Shown here: piece after piece, positions 7,931 through 15,076 of the stretch
Numbering within the stretch: the stretch's first letter is position 1
How the letters are laid out: the number at the start of each line of letters is the position of its first letter
Source of the DNA: Streptosporangium pseudovulgare
GTDB lineage: Bacteria > Actinomycetota > Actinomycetes > Streptosporangiales > Streptosporangiaceae
DNA length: 64,000 nt
Assembly: GCF_014648055.1 (NCBI RefSeq)
Contig: NZ_BMQJ01000013.1
Coordinates: forward strand, 62,001 to 126,000
Direction: 5' to 3'
The notes under the pieces: model-generated
The model's database searches: none
Told to the model about the DNA's origin: nothing
The model's input: the letters and a program-made list of their open reading frames with translations, nothing else
Made by a program: the position numbers and the translations under genes

Positions 7931-8809
7931 ATGCAGCCGACAGACACCATGAAGCGCACGATGGCCGAGGTCGTCGCCCAGCGCAGGACCGAGATGTCCC
8001 CGGGACGGATCTTCGCCGAGGCCTGCGCGGCCAAGGGGACCGACGCCGTCGTCGAGTACGACGTGACGATCACCGACTCGCTGACGAGTTCCCGGCGCAA
8101 GCCGCGCTACCCGGCGCGCAACATGATCAAGGTCGTCGACCTCTCCAGGGACCCCCGGCGCTACTACTGGCACGAGAGTCTCCCGGACCCCGGCGCTCCG
8201 CAGGTCCACGAGGCCGACCTCCGGCGGGAGGCGGCCAACCGCTTCCACCGCTCACCCGTACCCGAGCTGCTGCCCACCACCGCCTGGGTCCAGGTCCCGC
8301 CGGATCTGTGGGAGGACATCGAGACCTTCGAGTCCTTCATCAACTACCGGCTCATCGTCCGCCTGTCCACCGCCGAGAACGACACGATCATCCGCGGCGC
8401 CGGCGGCCTGCTGAACATGCCGCAGATCGCCCGCATGACCTCCAGGGGGCCGTTCGCCTCCACGATCCTGGCGGCGTGCAACGAGGTGGAGCAGATGGGG
8501 GGCACGGCCGACGGCCTCATCATCAACCCCGCCGACTACTACGCCTTCATGGGCGAGGGCAGCCTGATGGACGACATCGAACGGAACGGTGTCTTCATCG
8601 TGCGGACCCGCCTGGTCGAGCCGGGCACCGCCCTCGTCGGGGACTTCGGGCACGGCGCCCTGCTGTTCGACGCCGGCCGCTCGGTGATCCGTTTCGCCGA
8701 GCCGCCCCCGGGGACCTTCGCCGAGCCGGGAGGCCTCGCGCTCATGGCCCAGATCCACGAGCGCGTCGTGGTCAACCTCCCGACCAACTTCTTCGTCGTG
8801 AGCCTGTGA
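7931..8809 (+). CDS. HK97-fold shell protein, probable Family 3 encapsulin
   Basis: A 292-residue protein with the C-terminal architecture of HK97-type capsid proteins. It shows a Q-V-P-P-x-L-W-E-D-I-E-T-F-E spine region, an N-D-T-I-I-R-G-A-G-G-L-L-N-M-P-Q-I strand-turn (compare 'aii.G.g...p.Gi' in capsids), a D-G-L-I-I-N-P-A-D-Y-Y-A-F A-domain helix entry, and G-T-A-L-V-G-D-F-G-H-G-A-L-L-F-D before the last strands. There is no terminase, portal, protease or tail gene near it, and it sits inside a biosynthetic operon, which is how Family 3 (natural-product) encapsulins are defined. It should self-assemble into an icosahedral compartment. It lacks the cyclic-nucleotide-binding insert of Family 2B shells. 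A GAGGA site precedes the ATG. The DadA-like gene starts 19 bases after its stop. Confidence 0.82.
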   Translation: MQPTDTMKRTMAEVVAQRRTEMSPGRIFAEACAAKGTDAVVEYDVTITDSLTSSRRKPRYPARNMIKVVDLSRDPRRYYWHESLPDPGAPQVHEADLRREAANRFHRSPVPELLPTTAWVQVPPDLWEDIETFESFINYRLIVRLSTAENDTIIRGAGGLLNMPQIARMTSRGPFASTILAACNEVEQMGGTADGLIINPADYYAFMGEGSLMDDIERNGVFIVRTRLVEPGTALVGDFGHGALLFDAGRSVIRFAEPPPGTFAEPGGLALMAQIHERVVVNLPTNFFVVSL

Positions 8810-8828
8810 AGGACGGTGAACGCCGGCG

Positions 8829-10364
8829 ATGCCTTCCCCCGACGCCCCCGACGCCTCCGACGCCCCCGATGTCCCTGACGCTTCCGGTGCTTCCGACGGC
8901 GCTGACGCCCATGACGGTATGGACGCCCTCGGCGGCTCCGGTCACCGTGGTGCCCACGGCGGCTCCGGTCACCGTGGTGACCACGGCGATTCCGGCGGCC
9001 TCGACGCCTTCGACGGGGCTCCCGCGCGGCACGACCCGGACGTCCTCGTCATCGGCGGCGGCATCGCCGGCCTGTTCTGCGCCTACCACCTCCGGCTCGG
9101 CGGTGCCCGGGTCACCGTGGTGGAAAGCGGGCCGGTCGGCGGCCCGCAGTCCTGCTCGCACGGCAACACCGGCTTCGTCGGCACGCAGGGCGCGGCGCCC
9201 CTCGCCGAGCCCGGCGTGCCGGCCCAGGGGCTGCGCTGGCTGCTCGACCCGGAGAGCCCGTTCTTCGTCCGGCCGCGCTGGGACCCCGAGCTGGCGCGCT
9301 GGCTGTGGCACTTCCGCCGCGCCTGTGACGAACGCACCGCCGACGCCGCCTTCCGGGTGCTGGCCGACATGAAGAGACGCAGCCTGGCGATGCTGCGCGA
9401 ACTGTGCGCGCCGACCGGCCCGCCCGGCCCGGGCGGAGCGGCCGCTCGGAACGGTCTCGCCTCCGCCTTCGCCGAGGGCGGCATGCTGCTGGCGTTCAAC
9501 ACGGCCGAGGGGTTCGAGAAGGGACGCCGCTCCGTACCCCGGGCGGTCGCCCGAGGCGTGCCGTTGCGCGTCCTCGACCCGGACGAGCTGCGAGCGCTCG
9601 AACCGGGCGTCGAGTTCGACGTCCGCGGCGCGCTGTACAACGAGGAGGGCGCCTACCTGCGCGTCCCGGAGTTCCTCCGTGCATTCGCCCGGACGCTGCG
9701 GGACATGGGAGTCGAGATCCTGGAGGAGACCGAGGTCGTCGGCTTCGAGACCGCGGGCGGCGCGGTCCGGCGGGTACGGACGACGCGCGGAGACCTCTCG
9801 CCCGCCGAGACGGTCGTCGCCGCCGGCGCCTGGTCGGCGGAGTGCGTCCGCCGCCTGGGACTGCGGCTCCCCCTCCAGCCCGCCAAGGGCTACACCGTCA
9901 CGGTCAAGGCGCCGGGCAACGCGCCGCGGCACCCGGTCCTGCTGGGGGAGGGCAAGGTCGCGATCACACCGCTCGGCGACCGGCTGCGCCTCGGCGGGAC
10001 GCTGGAGCTGGCCGGCATGGATCCCGCGGTATCCCGGCGGCGTGTGGCGGGCATCCTGCGGACCGTCCGGTCCTACCTCCCCGGGATGGAGACCACCCCG
10101 ATCATCGAGACCTGGAGCGGCCTGCGACCCTGCACCCCCGACAGCCTCCCCCTCATCGGACGGGCCGGGGCGTACCGCGGCCTCTGGCTGGCCTGCGGTC
10201 ACGGCCACATCGGCATGGGCCTGGCGCCGTCCGGGGGCAGGCTGCTCGCCCAGCTCCTCGCCGGCGAGCCACCCGACATGGACCCCGCGCCGTTCCACCC
10301 GGGCCGCTACGGCGGCCGTACGGCCCGGCGGCGCGGACGAGACGGAGGAAGGCGGTGGCCATGA
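8829..10364 (+). CDS. DadA-like FAD-dependent amino acid/amine oxidoreductase with disordered N-terminal extension
   Basis: A 511-residue flavoprotein. A DAO-family FAD motif, VLVIGGGIAGLF, begins only at residue 72, and the C-terminal W-S-G-L-R-P-C-T-P-D-S-L-P, G-H-G-H-I-G-M-G-L-A-P-S-G-G is typical of D-amino acid dehydrogenases (DadA). It should oxidise an amino acid or secondary amine. The first ~70 residues are Asp/Ala/Pro- then Gly/His/Asp-rich, with a repeated GGSGHRG unit, absent in ordinary DadA. Lying directly behind the shell gene, this extension is a candidate encapsulation segment; it could also be slippage-derived. Its stop overlaps the next gene's ATG (ATGA at 10361). Confidence 0.83.
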   Translation: MPSPDAPDASDAPDVPDASGASDGADAHDGMDALGGSGHRGAHGGSGHRGDHGDSGGLDAFDGAPARHDPDVLVIGGGIAGLFCAYHLRLGGARVTVVESGPVGGPQSCSHGNTGFVGTQGAAPLAEPGVPAQGLRWLLDPESPFFVRPRWDPELARWLWHFRRACDERTADAAFRVLADMKRRSLAMLRELCAPTGPPGPGGAAARNGLASAFAEGGMLLAFNTAEGFEKGRRSVPRAVARGVPLRVLDPDELRALEPGVEFDVRGALYNEEGAYLRVPEFLRAFARTLRDMGVEILEETEVVGFETAGGAVRRVRTTRGDLSPAETVVAAGAWSAECVRRLGLRLPLQPAKGYTVTVKAPGNAPRHPVLLGEGKVAITPLGDRLRLGGTLELAGMDPAVSRRRVAGILRTVRSYLPGMETTPIIETWSGLRPCTPDSLPLIGRAGAYRGLWLACGHGHIGMGLAPSGGRLLAQLLAGEPPDMDPAPFHPGRYGGRTARRRGRDGGRRWP

Positions 10365-11074
10365 CCGGTGAGGAGAAGACGGGCGGCGAGGCGCCGATAG
10401 GCGTGCTGTGCCTGGAGACCTCGTTCACCAAGATCCCCGGGCACATCAGGAACCCGGTCACCTTCGGCTTCCCGGTGATCTACAAGGTGGTGCGGGGTGC
10501 GACACCGGAGCGCGTGGTGAGCATGGGCGACCCCCGGCTGCTCGACCCGTTCGTCGACGCGGCGCGGGAACTGGAGGCGGAGGGCGCGGCGGCGATCACC
10601 GGCGCCTGCGGCTTCCTCGTCCTCTTCCAGCGGGAACTGGCCGGCGCGGTCGGCGTCCCCCTCTACGCCTCCAGCCTGATCCAGCTGCCGATGGTCCACC
10701 GCATGCTCCGCCCCGGCCGGAAGGTGGGGCTGCTGGTGGCGAAGAAGACGGCGCTGACCCGGCGGCACCTGGAGGCGGTCGGAGCCGAGGACGTGCCGGT
10801 CTGCGTCGCCGGGATGGAGGAGGAACCCGAGTTCCGCGAGGTCATGCTCGAAGGCCGGCGCGTGGAACTGGACGCCGGCCGCCTGGAACGCGAGGTGCTG
10901 GGCCAGGCCGTACGGCTCGCACGCGACAACCCCGACATGGGGGCGGTCGTCATCGAGTGCACCGACCTGGTGCCGTTCGCGCACGCGATCCAGGAGCGGA
11001 CCGGCGTGCCGGTCTTCGACATCGTGACGCTCACCGAGATGGTGCACCTGAGTCTGACCCGCCGGCCGTATTGA
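10361..11074 (+). CDS. Aspartate/glutamate racemase-family protein
   Basis: A 237-residue protein of the Asp/Glu/hydantoin racemase superfamily. Two cysteines sit where the two-base racemization mechanism needs them: Cys83 in TGACGFL and Cys200 in IECTDL. The N-terminal P-G-H-I-R-N-P-V-T-F-G-F-P-V segment matches the subgroup annotated simply as 'aspartate/glutamate racemase family'. A GGAGG site lies upstream inside the DadA-like gene, and the ATGA overlap implies coupled translation. With the D-amino-acid-dehydrogenase-like partner it suggests stereochemical handling of an amino acid precursor. Isomerase or decarboxylase activity is also known in the superfamily. Last gene of the cluster. 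Confidence 0.8.
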   Translation: MTGEEKTGGEAPIGVLCLETSFTKIPGHIRNPVTFGFPVIYKVVRGATPERVVSMGDPRLLDPFVDAARELEAEGAAAITGACGFLVLFQRELAGAVGVPLYASSLIQLPMVHRMLRPGRKVGLLVAKKTALTRRHLEAVGAEDVPVCVAGMEEEPEFREVMLEGRRVELDAGRLEREVLGQAVRLARDNPDMGAVVIECTDLVPFAHAIQERTGVPVFDIVTLTEMVHLSLTRRPY

Positions 11075-11077
11075 CGA

Positions 11078-11113
11078 TGTTCATTGCGACGCTGCGCGGC
11101 GCGGCTCGGGGTC
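11078..11113 (-). repeat. Partial copy of the structured repeat element
   Basis: Read on the minus strand, this carries the CCCCGAGCCGC / GCA / GCGTCGC 3' hairpin end of the element at 5442-5785, with one stem mismatch. It begins four bases after the racemase stop. The rest of the 11075-11405 gap holds only the terminator hairpin. Confidence 0.6.
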
Positions 11114-11332
11114 CTTGCTCTGCGGTGTGCGGAGACCGGAAAGCCGGCTCCCGCGCCCCAGGGACCGCCGGAGCTTCCGGCGGCAATGGGGAAGTTCCGG
11201 CGAAGTAGCCTCTGAGCTGTGGTGAACCCGGGCCCTGACTCTCGCGCCAGGACCCGGGCGTGCAGACCACCGGCTCGTCCGGCGGTGCGAGGCGCGGTGC
11301 CGGGCTCAGCCGCCCATGACTTTTCGATGGCC

Positions 11333-11377
11333 GCCCGGGGCGAAGGCTTCAGCGGCGGAAGAGCCTTCGCCCGGGGC
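11333..11377. terminator. Bidirectional hairpin terminator
   Basis: A 16-bp stem (GCCCGGGGCGAAGGCT with AGCCTTCGCCCGGGGC, one mismatch) around a 13-base loop, in the gap between the convergent racemase and secreted-repeat genes. No U-tract follows, as is usual in high-GC actinomycetes. Confidence 0.7.
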
Positions 11378-11405
11378 GGTGCCGGGTGAGTGGAGGTAGG
11401 AGGGC

Positions 11406-11981
11406 TCAGCCGTCGACCGTGACCGAGGCGAACCGGTAGTTCGTGTAGCCGTTCTCGTCTCCGGAGTGCTTCCGGCCGATCATGACGTGGTAGGGGCTCG
11501 CCGACACGGAGTGGCTGCTCTCACGCAGGTTCGAGGTCCACGGACCGGGGACGAGCCGCAGCTGCCTGCCCTGCCACCACAGCGCGCCCGACTCGTAGTT
11601 CGTGTAGCCGTTCTCGTTCCCGCTGTGCCACCGGCCGGTGATGACCCGGTTGTCGGTGGTCTCGTAGTTCGAGCTGCTCTCCTTCTGGTTGGAGCTCCAG
11701 CTCCGGGACTCCACCGTCACCTGCTCGCCGTTGATGAGGATCCGGCTGCAGGAGTACTTCGTGTAGCCGTTCTCATCTCCGGAGTGCGAACGGCCGGTCA
11801 TGACCTGGTTGGCGGGGCAGGTGAAGGTGACCCCGGCGGATTCCTTCACGGTGCTGGTGGTCTGGAGCTGGACCTCGACCGTGTAACTCGCGGCGGTGGC
11901 GGGAGCCGCCGGCACCAGGGCGAGGGTGGCCAGGGCCGCCGTGGCGGTCGTGGCGAGCAGGGCCTTCTTGCGCATCTTCAC
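11406..11981 (-). CDS. Secreted protein with three ~55-residue repeats
   Basis: A 191-residue protein with a Sec signal peptide (KMRKKALL, a hydrophobic Ala/Leu stretch, then A-P-A-T-A-A). The mature part carries three copies of a unit whose core is (V/I)(M/I)xGRxHSG(D/N)ENGYTxY, the first two followed by an aromatic strand and S-W/P-W, (S/T)-S-N-(Q/L)-(K/R)-E-S. Regular spacing of such short motifs fits a beta-rich repeat fold, perhaps lectin-like. I know no function. GTG 11981 is chosen because AAAGGAAA lies nine bases upstream; ATG 11975 is an alternative. It converges on the encapsulin cluster. Confidence 0.75.
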   Translation of the reverse strand: MKMRKKALLATTATAALATLALVPAAPATAASYTVEVQLQTTSTVKESAGVTFTCPANQVMTGRSHSGDENGYTKYSCSRILINGEQVTVESRSWSSNQKESSSNYETTDNRVITGRWHSGNENGYTNYESGALWWQGRQLRLVPGPWTSNLRESSHSVSASPYHVMIGRKHSGDENGYTNYRFASVTVDG

Positions 11982-12288
11982 GTTCTTCGATTTCCTTTCG
12001 GGCGTCGTCCCAGGTATTTGGTACGCATGCGGCGGCGACACGAACCGGCTATTGGGCCGATGGTCCGCCGACCCCATCCGTGCGAAACCTGCACGCGGAG
12101 GGAAGAACCGCTGCAGGCGATAGCGATTTCATGGTGGCCGCCGCCGGGCCGCCGGGTCGTCCTTCTTCCGGGGGAGCGTTGATCCGCCGCACGAATTACC
12201 CTCCACGCCCACTCCCTGATTAGTGCGAATGGAAAACGGAATAAAAGACGACCGAAATGAGCGGGGGATGCGCCGGTTCTGGGAGGGC

Positions 12289-12346
12289 TCATCGCGACGC
12301 TGCGCGTCACGACTCGGGGGCTCAGATCCGGTGTCCTCCCTCGCGG
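12289..12346 (-). repeat. Partial copy of the structured repeat element
   Basis: On the minus strand this has the 3' half of the element: GAGGGAGGACACCGG, GAGCCCCCGAG and the TGACGC-GCA-GCGTCG hairpin. It lies in the 11982-12443 gap, which otherwise shows an AT-rich patch near 12216-12262, a possible promoter for the alcohol dehydrogenase, and no gene. Confidence 0.65.
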
Positions 12347-12443
12347 GTTCTCGTTTGAGGGCGGTTCAGTGGGTAAGGGGGACGTCGTCGCAGCTCAGGC
12401 GTGGATGAGACACGCCGTCCGGCGTCCTGATAGGAGGAGAGCG

Positions 12444-13625
12444 ATGAAGGCCCTTACCTGGCACGGTAAGCGAGACGTACGTGTCGAGGACGTCCCGGAC
12501 CCGATGATCAAGGAGCCTACCGACGCGATCATCAAGGTCACCACGACCGCGATCTGCGGCTCCGACCTCCACCTGTACGAGGTGCTGGGGCCGTTCCTCG
12601 GGCCGGGGGACATCCTCGGGCACGAGCCGATGGGCGTCGTGGAGGAGGTCGGCGCGGAGGTCACGCACATCAAGCCCGGCGACCGGGTCGTCATCCCGTT
12701 CAACATCTCCTGTGGCCATTGCCGGATGTGCGAGATGAAGCTGTACGCCCAGTGCGAGACCACGCAGGTGCGCGAGTACGGCACCGGGGCCGCGCTGCTC
12801 GGTTACACCAAGCTGTACGGCCAGGTCCCCGGGGGACAGGCCGAGTACCTCCGGGTCCCGCAGGCCCACTTCGGGCCGATCAAGGTGCCTGACGGGCCGC
12901 CGGACGAGCGGTTCGTCTACCTCTCCGACGTCCTGCCCACCTCCTGGCAGGCGGTGGACTACGCCTGCATCCCTGACGGCGGTAGCGTCACGATCTTCGG
13001 CCTGGGCCCGATCGGGCAGATGTCCGCCCGGATCGCCAAGCACCTGGGATACCGGGTGATCGGCGTCGACGGCGTGCCCGAGCGGCTGGAGATGGCCCGC
13101 CGGCACGGTGTGGAGATCCTGGACTCCTCCGCGACCCCGAACGTGCCGGAGGCGGTCCGCGAGCTGACCGGCGGACGGGGCACCGACTCCGTCATCGACG
13201 CGGTCGGCATGGAGGCGCACGGCTCCCCGGTCGCCAAGGTGGCCCAAACCATCACCGGGCTCCTGCCCGACGCGGTCGCCGCCCCCCTGATGACCAACGC
13301 CGGCGTGGACCGGCTGGCCGCCCTGTACCAGGCCATCGACACGGTACGGCGTTGCGGCACGATCTCGATCTCCGGCGTCTACGGCGGCGCGGCCGACCCG
13401 ATGCCGATGCTGAAGATGTTCGACAAGGGCATCACCCTGCGCATGGGCCAGGCGCACGTCAAGCGCTGGATCGACGACCTGATGCCGCTGGTGACCGACG
13501 ACTCCGACCCGCTGGGCGTCATGGACCTGGCGACACACCGGCTGCCGCTGGCGGAGGCCCCGCACGGCTACGAGATCTTCCAGAAGAAGCAGGACGGGGC
13601 CATCAAGGTCCTCCTGACCCCCTGA
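12444..13625 (+). CDS. Zinc-dependent alcohol/formaldehyde dehydrogenase
   Basis: A 393-residue medium-chain dehydrogenase. Catalytic zinc ligands are Cys38 (AICGSDLH), His60/Glu61 (GHEP) and a later Glu/Asp. The structural zinc site is the C-G-H-C-x2-C-x7-C lobe near residues 90-104, and the NAD(P) Rossmann motif is GLGPIGQM. The ~70-residue insert after DAVGMEAHG and overall length match glutathione-independent formaldehyde dehydrogenase-like enzymes. An AGGAGG site lies six bases before ATG. Oxidises a primary alcohol or aldehyde; substrate unknown. The hemerythrin gene follows by 71 bases and may be co-transcribed. Confidence 0.88.
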   Translation: MKALTWHGKRDVRVEDVPDPMIKEPTDAIIKVTTTAICGSDLHLYEVLGPFLGPGDILGHEPMGVVEEVGAEVTHIKPGDRVVIPFNISCGHCRMCEMKLYAQCETTQVREYGTGAALLGYTKLYGQVPGGQAEYLRVPQAHFGPIKVPDGPPDERFVYLSDVLPTSWQAVDYACIPDGGSVTIFGLGPIGQMSARIAKHLGYRVIGVDGVPERLEMARRHGVEILDSSATPNVPEAVRELTGGRGTDSVIDAVGMEAHGSPVAKVAQTITGLLPDAVAAPLMTNAGVDRLAALYQAIDTVRRCGTISISGVYGGAADPMPMLKMFDKGITLRMGQAHVKRWIDDLMPLVTDDSDPLGVMDLATHRLPLAEAPHGYEIFQKKQDGAIKVLLTP

Positions 13626-13696
13626 CGACCCCCCGAGAGAAGACGTCCCCCGAACAGGCGGGTCCCCGCGACCCGGTATCCGAAGGAGATGAGGCC

Positions 13697-14170
13697 ATGG
13701 ACGCCATCGTGCTGCTGAAGGACGACCACAAGACGGTCGAGAAGCTGTTCAAGGAGTTCGAGCAGGCGGGCGAGACCGCCTACAAGAAGAAGCAGGAGAT
13801 CGTCGAGAAGATCTCCCAGGAGCTGTGCGAGCACGCCTACATCGAGGAGGCGATCTTCTACCCGGAGGCGCGTGCCGAGGTGCCCGACACCTCCGACCAC
13901 GTCCTGGAGAGCGTGGAGGAGCACCACGTCGTGGCCTGGCTGCTGTCGGAGCTGAAGGGGATGGACCCCAAGGACGAGCGGTTCGACGCCAAGGTGACCG
14001 TCCTCATCGAGAACGTGCGCCACCATGTCAAGGAGGAGGAAGAGGACTGGTTCCCCCAGGTCCGCGAGGCCCTGGGGCGTAACAGGCTCCAGGAGCTCGG
14101 CGAGCGGATGGAGAAGGCCAAGGCGGAGGCCCCGTCCGACCCGCTCGCGCTGGCCAGCGCCCGCCAGTAG
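13697..14170 (+). CDS. Hemerythrin HHE domain protein
   Basis: A 157-residue all-helical protein with the HHE iron-ligand pattern: K-D-D-H-K near residue 11, C-E-H-A-Y-I-E-E-A-I-F-Y-P, E-E-H-H-V, and R-H-H-V-K-E-E-E-E-D-W-F-P. This is the di-iron hemerythrin fold that binds O2 or senses reactive nitrogen/oxygen species. AAGGAG precedes the ATG. It follows the alcohol dehydrogenase and precedes a strong terminator. Cytoplasmic. Confidence 0.9.
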   Translation: MDAIVLLKDDHKTVEKLFKEFEQAGETAYKKKQEIVEKISQELCEHAYIEEAIFYPEARAEVPDTSDHVLESVEEHHVVAWLLSELKGMDPKDERFDAKVTVLIENVRHHVKEEEEDWFPQVREALGRNRLQELGERMEKAKAEAPSDPLALASARQ

Positions 14171-14252
14171 GGCGCCGGCGGCGCGGCGGGGCGCCGCCGG
14201 AACACAGTGGGAACGCCCCCCGAAGCGCCCGTCAGGGCGCCCGATACAACGC

Positions 14253-14283
14253 GGGCCCCGGCCTCATCCCGAGGCCGGGGCCC
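14253..14283. terminator. Bidirectional terminator hairpin
   Basis: A perfect 13-bp stem GGGCCCCGGCCTC / GAGGCCGGGGCCC with loop ATCCC, between the convergent hemerythrin and HesB-like genes. Confidence 0.85.
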
Positions 14284-14299
14284 GCTTCCCGAAAGGCCG

Positions 14300-14596
14300 T
14301 CAGGCCTGCCGGGGAATCTGTTCGGTGATCGTGAAGGTCACCCCTCCACCCTCGTCGACGTCGGCGTCGAGGGATTTGTCGTCGAGCAGGTCCGCCGCCT
14401 TGGGATCCAGGAAGATGTGCGCTCCGTCCGTCTCGACTACCTTGTCCTCGGACTGCGGCCCTTCGACGATCGACAGCAGCAGCGAGTCCGTGCCGTCGCT
14501 CTGCGAGGAGATGCGGACCCCGGTGTCCTCCGAGCCCCCCACCTGCGAGCTGAGATTCCGGATCACCTGCGCGGCAGTGTCGGTCATTGTGAGCAT
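14300..14596 (-). CDS. HesB/IscA-like small protein lacking cysteines
   Basis: A 98-residue protein with the HesB-like layout: an N-terminal helix (TDTAAQVIRNL), a G-V-R-I-S strand, an L-L-L-S-I strand, G-A-H-I-F-L-D-P-K-A-A-D-L-L-D ('hvf.d..a..ll.d') and D-E-G-G-G-V-T-F-T-I. A-type Fe-S carriers use three conserved Cys; there are none here, so Fe-S transfer is unlikely. Such actinobacterial proteins are often annotated 'adhesin' or 'HesB' without proof. AAGGAGT precedes the ATG. Confidence 0.7.
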   Translation of the reverse strand: MLTMTDTAAQVIRNLSSQVGGSEDTGVRISSQSDGTDSLLLSIVEGPQSEDKVVETDGAHIFLDPKAADLLDDKSLDADVDEGGGVTFTITEQIPRQA

Positions 14597-14771
14597 TGTT
14601 ACTCCTTGTCCGAATTAAGGCTGGATTCTCCGCCCTTGCCCGCTTCCGGCGGAGCCGACACCTGAGCGAGGGGATTTCCCTCCGGCGCCGTCCGCACCCG
14701 CCCCCAGGCGCCCGGCGCCCCCACGATGAACGCCGGAAGAGGACGCCGGCGTCTGGACCGAGGGAGCCCGT

Positions 14772-14888
14772 GAGGGGGCGCCGGTGTCTGGACTGAGGAG
14801 CGGAGGAGCGGAGCGACGGAGTGACGAGGGAAGGCACCGGACCAAGAGCCCCCGAGCCGCGACGCGCAGCGTCGCCATGAACACAGCG
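14772..14888 (+). repeat. Full copy of the structured repeat element
   Basis: Same order as at 5442-5785: GGGGGC, CCGGTGTCT, a purine-rich loop, AGGCACCGG, GCCCCC, then GCGACGC-GCA-GCGTCGC. The inner stem again pairs (one G-U) although its 3' arm differs from the copies at 5.5 kb. A 5' partial lies at 14741-14771. The gap 14597-15076 has no other gene. Confidence 0.8.
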
Positions 14889-15076
14889 CGCAGGCAAAGA
14901 ACGGCAGACCGGCTCATGGCCTTAGGCGCATCATGGCCGCGGTATCGACCGAGGTGAGTGACCCGGGAGACACACATCCGACCGGCGGGCCGACCTCCGA
15001 CCGGCCGGATGCGCGGAACCGGCCGTCACCCATTCCTCATTCGGTACGACCACCGGTCCTTTCGGAGCGCTCCACG

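Noticed and set aside
7931-8809. Phage major capsid protein of a prophage
   Set aside because: The fold fits, but no terminase, portal, protease, tail, integrase or lysis gene lies nearby, and biosynthetic genes flank it on the same strand at short spacing.
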